NCBI GenBank assembly: GCA_000482145.1
Contig: AUXH01000530.1
Coordinates: forward strand, 1-13,518
Reading direction: 5' to 3'
From: Strigomonas culicis
Lineage: Eukaryota; Euglenozoa; Kinetoplastea; Trypanosomatida; Trypanosomatidae
DNA: 13,518 bases
The notes beneath the pieces are model-generated. The model searched no databases. It was given only the letters and a program-made list of their open reading frames with translations, and had not been told where the DNA came from. A program made the position numbers and the translations under genes. This document shows positions 1 to 6,520 of the stretch, in pieces. Each line of letters starts with the position of its first letter. Position 1 is the first letter of the stretch.

Positions 1-840
<840 letters not shown>

Positions 841-2058
841 TTAAGATGACAGGTACTGGAACGCGCGGTGAAAGGTGTCCCTGCCACCCTTCAGCACAGC
901 CTGCTTGTACGAAAGTTCCTGTGGATAAAAGGCATCGCGAAACCACGTCCCCATGACGGCATGGACATAGCTGCCACGGCACGTGTGGTAGGCTTGGTTT
1001 TCTAGAACCGTCGCACGCGCAACGAAGAGAGGGTTCACCGTACCGAATTCCTCCGTGACGGCCAGGCACGTCTCGGTGATGTCACCGCACGGGCGGATGA
1101 TGCCCTTCGCGAGGCTATAGCCGCTGCTCGGTCCCGCCGTAGCGGTGTTATGGTCCTGCACCGTCGTGTGATTGAAGATCTCCGCAGCCCAGGCGGCCTC
1201 CTCCGCGGAGCTCGTCATAATGGTGTCCTTGCCGTACTTGCCGAGCCCGGTATGGACGTCGACAAACACAGCCTTGGAAACACCCGAGCTGTGGCGCGTC
1301 AAGATCTCACGCAACAGGGCGATGCTTCGCTGCTCCTTGTCGCCGCCGTAGGAGACGCCCTCCGCGTGGTGGTACTGACCGGTCACCAGGGCGCGCTTCA
1401 GCGCCGCGTAGCCATGCTTCACGAGCTGGGGAACAGCGGTCACGAAGAACAGGTAGCGGTCGATGAAGCGGGGCGCCTTCTGCGGCGTGAAGAAGTGCTG
1501 GAGCGCGCTGTATTCCGTCGAGTTGGGGTCGCGCTGCAGCACCTCCTGCCACTCCGCCGCGGTCAGATAGTTGCGGTTAAGGTCCACGTTGTTCTCGTTC
1601 GCGCGGCGGTTGTGCGCCATCCCGTACGGGTTGATGCCGTGCACAAAGAGGACGGACGGGCCGCTGGTGGCGTTCCAGTCACGCAGAATCTTATTTTGGA
1701 TCGCGCTTCCAGTGAAGCCCTCCACGCCGTGCGTGCCGCTAGCGTGCACCAGCAGGTGCTCCCGCCGGCTTCCCCTGATGAAGGCCGTATCCATATAGTA
1801 CTGCACATTACCGACCGTGAGGACCAGCGCGTGGTCGACCTCCGCATTGGCCTGCGCAGCGGCGGCCAGGAACTTCTCGCGCGCGTCTTGGTAGGTCATC
1901 GCGAAGTACGTCTCGGGACAGGCGTCGTGGTCCGTGTAGTTGGCGCACGTCATGGGCTCCTGCAGAGGGACGAGGTCAAGGAAGAGAATACCTATGAGCA
2001 TCATGAAAACCGTGCTGAAGAGAACGTCCATTATGGACACCGTGAGTTTGGCCGGCAT
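841..2058 (-). CDS. Signal-anchored DUF2817 (M14-like) zinc carboxypeptidase family protein
   Basis: This 405-residue protein belongs to the DUF2817 family, a branch of the M14 zinc carboxypeptidase fold; its natural substrate is unknown. A hydrophobic segment at about residues 12-33, next to the N-terminus, looks like a signal anchor or uncleaved signal peptide, so the catalytic part would face the secretory lumen or cell exterior. The zinc site is visible as H110-x-x-E113 in SGTHGVEGF, with the third ligand His269 in FVDVHTGLG. The DLNRNY motif (159-164) matches the M14 substrate-binding Asn-Arg, and E337 in EEFGT fits the general base. All expected catalytic residues are present, so it is probably active. 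The start is the ATG 31 nt after a good splice acceptor and sits just before the hydrophobic segment. Family relatives are common in bacteria. The stop is TAA. Confidence 0.88.
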   Translation of the reverse strand: MPAKLTVSIMDVLFSTVFMMLIGILFLDLVPLQEPMTCANYTDHDACPETYFAMTYQDAREKFLAAAAQANAEVDHALVLTVGNVQYYMDTAFIRGSRREHLLVHASGTHGVEGFTGSAIQNKILRDWNATSGPSVLFVHGINPYGMAHNRRANENNVDLNRNYLTAAEWQEVLQRDPNSTEYSALQHFFTPQKAPRFIDRYLFFVTAVPQLVKHGYAALKRALVTGQYHHAEGVSYGGDKEQRSIALLREILTRHSSGVSKAVFVDVHTGLGKYGKDTIMTSSAEEAAWAAEIFNHTTVQDHNTATAGPSSGYSLAKGIIRPCGDITETCLAVTEEFGTVNPLFVARATVLENQAYHTCRGSYVHAVMGTWFRDAFYPQELSYKQAVLKGGRDTFHRAFQYLSS

Positions 2059-2457
2059 AGGTTACCTCGAACGATGCGCTTAAAAACGACTGAAACGAAG
2101 AAGAAAAAAAAGCTGCGATGACGTCACGAGAGTACGCGATGTGCCCTTAATAAGATGATGATAATCCTCACGTAGAACAGAGGAGCGACAGCAACGAAAA
2201 GAGGGAAAGAGCTACTCAATCAAACAAAAAAAAGACAACTCTACTTTAAAAGAGAAAAGGAATAGAGAAGAGTCCAATATATCATTATTCACAATGTGTA
2301 GAATACGCAGTAGCAGTTTTTGTTTTGCTGTGTTTATATTGTTCACTGCATTTCTCGGGAAAATAAGAGGGAAAACTTCTGTAGTGTACTGGTGTCCAAC
2401 GGCGTACCTCGGTTCTCGTAAGCAATGGCAGAGGACACTGTTTTCATAGGCACCTGT
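2059..2457. other. Gap between the 180-residue orphan gene and the peptidase gene
   Basis: The gap contains the 3' flank of the 180-residue gene and the short leader of the peptidase gene. Read on the RNA strand, the part opposite 2195-2275 is U-rich. The palindrome TGACGTCA at 2119-2126 stands alone. No open frame here resembles a protein, and I see no RNA gene. Confidence 0.55.
2090..2112 (-). promoter_or_regulatory. Predicted trans-splice acceptor region of the DUF2817 peptidase gene
   Basis: On the minus strand an almost pure pyrimidine stretch (2112-2092) runs directly into AG at 2091-2090. This leaves a 31-nt leader before the ATG at 2058. It is one of the clearest splice signals in the window. 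Confidence 0.6.
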
Positions 2458-3000
2458 TTACACTTCGCAAAAGGGAAATCTACCTTTGAAGTCAAGCGTG
2501 ATAATGTTACTTCGACGACAGAGGTCAGCCGTCTGCCGCAGCAGCACGCTCTGCACCTCCTCGACGACCCGCAGCAGCTGCACCTCCAACAACTGTACGT
2601 ACTGTTTGTCTTTGCACTTGGCATTGCGCAGCAAATTCGCACAGGCACGCTCGAGCGCGGCGAAGAGGGGCTCCGCGACGAGCGCGTACAGCGTCTGGAG
2701 CGACTGCGCGAGGACCGCGTAGAAGCCGCTCCGAGCGTGCAGTGGGCAGTCCTGCAGGTCGCGCAGGGCGCGCCGCACGCGATGCACCTCCAGCAGGATG
2801 CGCACCTCAATGTACACGTCGACCGCGCGGCGGTCATCAACCGTGACGCGACACAGCGCCGCATCTAAAATGGCCTCCGCATAGCGGCTCGTCACGCTCT
2901 CCTTTGCTCCCACGGCAATCAGGGAAAGGAGCGGCCGGTCCTCAGGCCGAAAGTCGCTGAGAAAGTGCGCGGGAAGTGGAATCTCTATGTGCTTTGCCAT
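2458..3000 (-). CDS. Conserved-looking hypothetical protein, all-helical, 180 residues
   Basis: I do not recognise this protein. It starts MAKHIEIPLP and ends RFPFCEV, and between about residues 22 and 164 it is almost entirely predicted amphipathic helix, rich in Leu, Arg, Val and Ala. Six cysteines (50, 85, 120, 129, 161, 178) show no metal-binding spacing. There is no signal peptide or membrane segment. The frame has the GC-rich third positions of its neighbours, lies in the same orientation with the usual gap sizes, and has a plausible splice acceptor 95 nt before the ATG, so I take it as a real gene. A helical scaffold or complex subunit is possible, but no function is claimed. The stop is TAA. 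Confidence 0.75.
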   Translation of the reverse strand: MAKHIEIPLPAHFLSDFRPEDRPLLSLIAVGAKESVTSRYAEAILDAALCRVTVDDRRAVDVYIEVRILLEVHRVRRALRDLQDCPLHARSGFYAVLAQSLQTLYALVAEPLFAALERACANLLRNAKCKDKQYVQLLEVQLLRVVEEVQSVLLRQTADLCRRSNIITLDFKGRFPFCEV

Positions 3001-3333
3001 CTATCCGTGTTGACCTTCTCCTGTCCGTATATTTACAAGTATATGTGTGTATGTGTATGATTGTCTATATCCCTATCACAGATAGTTCACTGCGGCTGAA
3101 TCAAGAGTGAGCACAGAAAAGGGGGAGAGAAAGAGAGAACACACTATGAGGAACCCAACGACGAGCTAGGGAAGTATGAAGACCGCAACAAACACAAATA
3201 GCATCGGTAAAGCGAAGCACTAGAAGGACTAGTGAGAAAAGAGGATCCTCTCATTTGATAAGCAACATGCAAGACTGTATGTTGTATAATAGAAGAACGA
3301 CAACAAAGAAAAACGGTGTAACCCATCGCGTCT
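3001..3333. other. Gap between the TPR gene and the 180-residue orphan gene
   Basis: It holds the 3' flank of the TPR gene and a leader of about 95 nt for the orphan gene, the longest in the window. A 10-bp palindrome (3241-3250) and a 6-bp hairpin (3218-3234) are present, but such short elements are expected by chance. No gene is seen. Confidence 0.55.
3096..3139 (-). promoter_or_regulatory. Predicted trans-splice acceptor region of the 180-residue orphan gene
   Basis: The minus strand carries a 25-nt pure pyrimidine stretch (3139-3115) and the first AG after it at 3097-3096, with another AG at 3091-3090. The tract is strong, which supports the 180-residue frame being a real transcribed gene. 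Confidence 0.5.
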
Positions 3334-5451
3334 CTATAGTTTTTTTTGTCGCTTCAGGTCCTCAATCATTTTCCACGCCGGATGGGCCCGCCGCTGCGCC
3401 TCTCTTGCCGCCTCGTCCCCGCCCCCACTTGCGACCACGTCCAGCTCCAGCGCGGTTGCGAAGTCCTGGAGCGCCAGTGCTATCTGGCCCTCCTGGGCGT
3501 AGCAGTTGCCGCGGCTCATGTAGGCACTGACGCTGCGGGCAGACTTGGGGGCCACGCCAATGACCGCGCTCAGCGGCACAATCGCCTTGGCGAACTCCCC
3601 CAGCTTCTCGTAGCTGACCCCCTTGTTGTACAGCGCGTGCAGGTGCTGCCCGTCCTCCGCCAGGACCGCGTCGTAGTCCGCGATGGCCGCCGCGAAGCGG
3701 CCGAGGCGCGCGAGGCAGTAGGCGCGGTTGTTGAGCGCCTTGATGCGGCCCGCCGGGCAGCGCAGCAGCACCTCCGTGTAGTCCTGGATAGCCTCTTCGA
3801 AACGACCGAGCTTGCGCAGGGCGTAGGCGCGGTTGTTGTAGATGTAGCTTGCGCTCGGCTGCAGTCGGAGCGCCGTCGTGTAGTCCGCCACGGCCGCCTC
3901 CATGTGGTTCATATTCCGATGGGTGTAGCCGCGGTTGTGCAGGAAGACGGGGTTGCGCGGCTGCAGGGCGGCCGCGGCCGTGAAGTCCTCCAGCGCCCCC
4001 TCGTACTGCTGCAGCTGGTCGCGCAGCAGCCCGCGGCTGTTGAAGGAGTGCACCATGCCCGCGCCGTGGGCGATGGCCGCCGCGTAGTCGCGCAGGGCGT
4101 CGTCGTACAGGCACAGCTTCTCTTCCACGGCGGCGCGGTTGTGGTAGGCATTGGCGTTCCGCTGGTCCATGCGCAGCGCGCTGCTGTAGTCCCGGACGGC
4201 CTCGCTGGGCTGGCCGGCCAGGTCGTAGCAGAAGGCACGGTTGTAGTACGACTTGAAGTGGCGCGGGTCCAGCGCCAGCGCACTCGTGTAGTCCTGGATG
4301 GCGGCGCGCAGATTTCCCATCTTGCGATGCGACAATCCCCGATTGTGGTAGAAGTCAGCGTTGTTGCCCTGGAGCCCAATGGCAGTGTTGAACATGCGGA
4401 TCGCCTTGGCATGGTCGCAGAGACGGTCCCAGACAATGCCGATGTTGTAGTGCGCATACGCATTATCTGGCTCCAGCTGGATGGCCTGCTCGTAGTCGCG
4501 CACCGCCTTCTCACACTCCGCCATTTTATCATAGCAAAACCCACGGTTAAAGTACGCGCGGAAGTGGCGAGGGTTCGCCTCAATCGCCTTCGTGTACATC
4601 TCAACGGCCTGCCGCAGCTCCCCGCGCCTCCGGTGACGAACGCCTTGCTGGTAGTGGGAGTCGGCGGTGTCGCTTCCAGACAGGTTCTCCGCCGCTGCAC
4701 TGTCCGTCCGGTCCTCGCCACTGTGGAGGGAAGCGTGGGACGTGCTGATGGTGTCCTCCATCGCGCCCATGCCCTCGTCGTCCGCCAGGTGCCGGGGACC
4801 GTCATCCTCGCCGGCGATGCCAACCTCCCCAGACTCGCCGCTGGATGCCAGCTGCACCTGGGGCCGCTGTGCGGCCGCCGTGCGGCGCGCCTCACTGCCG
4901 CGGTCGGGCGACACACTCTCGACCAGAATCAACCGTTCGCCTTTTTGGCGCGCGTCCGCGAAGCGACTGCGCGTTTTGCGATGCAGCAGATAATGGGACG
5001 GGTGGGGTTGCGACGCAGCCTCGGGCCCGCGCTCATCGCACTCGAAGGCGCGTTCGTAGTCAGACACAGCAGCGCCGAAGTCGCCCAGTATGCCCTTGCA
5101 CGACGCGCGCGCATACGCGGCGCGCGCGTGTCGCGGCTGCATCTCCAAGCACTTGTCAAAGTCCCGAATGGCTTCTTCAACACGGTGCAGCTCCTCGAAG
5201 CACAGGCCACGGTAGAAGAGAATATTGGCGGCGGCAGGGCCAAAGTCATCTACGTACGTCAGATACGTTGTGAGATCGCGGACCGCCGACGTGTAGTTGC
5301 CCAGCTGCATCTGTGCTCGGGCACGCTGAACAAGGGCATCCCCGTTGTGCGGGTTGCTATCTAAAATACGAGTGGTCACGGCAATGACTTCTTCTAAGGA
5401 TACAGAAGGTGTATAGTGTTCGTGAGAAGCCGAGCTTCTGACGGCCGCCAT
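3334..5451 (-). CDS. Tetratricopeptide repeat protein with about 15 TPR units (3 + 12)
   Basis: This 705-residue protein is built mainly of 34-residue TPR units, helix pairs that bind other proteins. Three units fill about residues 19-142. A polar, acidic, low-complexity linker follows (about 143-262), then twelve near-contiguous units (about 263-671) and a short basic tail ending QKKL. The units share the pattern YxNRGxxxxxxG...AIxDYxxAL.L.P. No catalytic domain, membrane segment or signal peptide is visible, so it is probably a scaffold; trypanosomatids have many such proteins, several in the flagellum, but its location cannot be inferred here. I chose ATG 5451 (MAAVRSS) because a splice acceptor lies 45 nt before it. 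The same frame stays open for another 165 codons upstream, but these lack TPRs, are rich in residues typical of non-coding translation and run over the SmB gene. The stop is TAG. Confidence 0.9.
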   Translation of the reverse strand: MAAVRSSASHEHYTPSVSLEEVIAVTTRILDSNPHNGDALVQRARAQMQLGNYTSAVRDLTTYLTYVDDFGPAAANILFYRGLCFEELHRVEEAIRDFDKCLEMQPRHARAAYARASCKGILGDFGAAVSDYERAFECDERGPEAASQPHPSHYLLHRKTRSRFADARQKGERLILVESVSPDRGSEARRTAAAQRPQVQLASSGESGEVGIAGEDDGPRHLADDEGMGAMEDTISTSHASLHSGEDRTDSAAAENLSGSDTADSHYQQGVRHRRRGELRQAVEMYTKAIEANPRHFRAYFNRGFCYDKMAECEKAVRDYEQAIQLEPDNAYAHYNIGIVWDRLCDHAKAIRMFNTAIGLQGNNADFYHNRGLSHRKMGNLRAAIQDYTSALALDPRHFKSYYNRAFCYDLAGQPSEAVRDYSSALRMDQRNANAYHNRAAVEEKLCLYDDALRDYAAAIAHGAGMVHSFNSRGLLRDQLQQYEGALEDFTAAAALQPRNPVFLHNRGYTHRNMNHMEAAVADYTTALRLQPSASYIYNNRAYALRKLGRFEEAIQDYTEVLLRCPAGRIKALNNRAYCLARLGRFAAAIADYDAVLAEDGQHLHALYNKGVSYEKLGEFAKAIVPLSAVIGVAPKSARSVSAYMSRGNCYAQEGQIALALQDFATALELDVVASGGGDEAAREAQRRAHPAWKMIEDLKRQKKL
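3473..4648 (-). repeat. 102-bp coding tandem periodicity of the TPR array
   Basis: Twelve consecutive TPR units give a DNA periodicity of 102 bp. The plus-strand heptamer gtagtcc (Asp-Tyr codons), or a one-base variant, recurs at 3778, 3880, 3982, 4084, 4186, 4288 and 4492, all in exact 102-bp register; the next one, at 3673, is offset by one extra codon. The units are diverged in sequence, so this is an old protein repeat rather than a recent DNA duplication. The ends given are approximate. Confidence 0.85.
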
Positions 5452-5496
5452 TGTCACTGCAACGCGTACGTTTGCTTCTATATAATAACAATAGTT

Positions 5497-5532
5497 CTTT
5501 ATAGTATGAAGAGAAGAGAGATGTGGAAAGAG
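5497..5532 (-). promoter_or_regulatory. Predicted trans-splice acceptor region of the TPR gene
   Basis: On the minus strand a pyrimidine-rich stretch (5532-5508) is followed by AG at 5498-5497, 45 nt before the ATG at 5451. Further AGs at 5479-5478 and 5476-5475 are alternatives. The site lies downstream of the possible longer start and so decides the shorter one. Confidence 0.55.
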
Positions 5533-5716
5533 TTTGTGACAAAATATAGAGAGACCTAAAAAAAAAGTGTGACAGTTGTACATGTATTTCTGGAATAAGG
5601 ACAGAAAACACGATACACAGAGTAAACACGAAAATTGCTTCGTTTTTCTTGTTTTTCCTTCCTTTGTCCCTTCAACCAGTAGTGAACAAAGACACGTGAT
5701 GGGATGCTGCTCCCCC

Positions 5717-6097
5717 TCAGTTAGGCACCGCGGGACTGATCCCGGCGATGTCGATACGCCGCGAGTCGACCTCCGTCTTCCCGCCCACCTTATCAATGAC
5801 TTGCTTGTCCGTCGTGATGTTCTTGTTGAAGCTAACAGCCGTGATGGCCTCGCCGCGAATAAAAAGAACGGCCGTGTAGCACTCTCGCTTTTCCACCCCC
5901 ACACAGTTGCGCGACCGCTTCCGCGTCGTGCGCACGCGCTCGGCATCCGAGAATACCATGTTGTTCTTCCCGTCTAAAGAAAGTAGCCGGCCCGTGACCC
6001 GACTGCCGTCGTCCAGGTCGACCGTGATCCGGCAGCCTAAGTAGTCTATCAAGTTCTTTTTCTCCACCACGAGCAGAGACGCAAGCGTGGTCGCCAT
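5717..6097 (-). CDS. SmB: Small nuclear ribonucleoprotein, Sm family, best match SmB
   Basis: This 126-residue protein carries the Sm fold and would be one of seven subunits forming the ring around spliceosomal snRNAs and, in trypanosomatids, the spliced-leader RNA. The Sm1 motif covers about residues 16-55, with G36, D42, N46 and D51-A-E53 in the usual spacing. The Sm2 motif is VLFIRGEAI (77-85). The RGE triplet and the basic stretch between the motifs, ending EKRE (69-72), point to SmB; LSm1 also has RGE but has not been found in trypanosomatids. The C-terminal tail is short, without the proline-rich repeats of animal SmB. The start is the first ATG after a clear splice acceptor, with a 32-nt leader. 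The stop is TGA. Membership of the Sm family is firm; the SmB assignment is less so. Confidence 0.85.
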   Translation of the reverse strand: MATTLASLLVVEKKNLIDYLGCRITVDLDDGSRVTGRLLSLDGKNNMVFSDAERVRTTRKRSRNCVGVEKRECYTAVLFIRGEAITAVSFNKNITTDKQVIDKVGGKTEVDSRRIDIAGISPAVPN

Positions 6098-6520
6098 GAT
6101 GCGGGTTAACTTCCAATAAGTTCAGCAATCTTTTATTTGAAACGAGAAGAAGAAGAATGACGGAGGAAATGAGTCAGATGGGACATACTAGTACAACAAA
6201 GAACCAGGATGGTAACAATAGCAACGAGGAATAGGAATGAGAAGGAACAACTCACACATTGTAATTCTGCTTTGAACGAAACACACGAAGGGTACCACGG
6301 TTCCATGTGTATTATATGGATTTATAAGCAATCGTAAGTTATAGCACTGACGTTCATGGGGAACCTAGCCAAATCGATGGGTAAGTATACTAAATGGCTC
6401 AAGCATCAATTACTCCACAAACAAGCGACGTCAGGCAAGCAACGTGAAAAACGAAGTTTGTATGTAAATAAAAACAATGATGATGGGGTGATGCTTGTCT
6501 GGTATTCAAAGGACGTGCCA
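6098..6520. other. Gap between the SulP transporter gene and SmB
   Basis: It contains the 3' flank of the transporter gene and the SmB leader. Short palindromes (for example tactagta, ggtacc) occur but nothing longer. A plus-strand frame beginning here continues into the antisense of the transporter and is not credible as a gene. I see no RNA gene. Confidence 0.55.
6130..6169 (-). promoter_or_regulatory. Predicted trans-splice acceptor region of the SmB gene
   Basis: The minus strand has a pyrimidine-rich stretch at 6169-6139 and the first AG after it at 6131-6130, giving a 32-nt leader before the ATG at 6097. Confidence 0.55.

Noticed and set aside
1150..2121. Plus-strand open frame (323 codons) opposite the DUF2817 gene
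   Set aside because: Same register effect; the sense strand has clear catalytic motifs and this strand has none.
2119..2126. TGACGTCA palindrome resembling a CRE-type factor site
   Set aside because: Kinetoplastid protein genes are not known to use such promoter sites, and an isolated 8-bp match carries little weight.
3218..3234. 6-bp inverted repeat CACTAG / CTAGTG with 5-nt loop
   Set aside because: Several 6-bp stems are expected by chance in about 3 kb of intergenic sequence.
3346..5364. Long plus-strand open frame (672 codons) opposite the TPR gene
   Set aside because: It is in direct codon-to-codon register with the TPR gene. Stops there would need Leu TTA or CTA or Ser TCA codons in the sense gene, which GC-biased third positions avoid. 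No protein features.
5452..5946. 165-codon N-terminal extension of the TPR frame
   Set aside because: It overlaps the SmB gene, has no TPR pattern, and lies beyond the predicted splice acceptor at 5498-5497.
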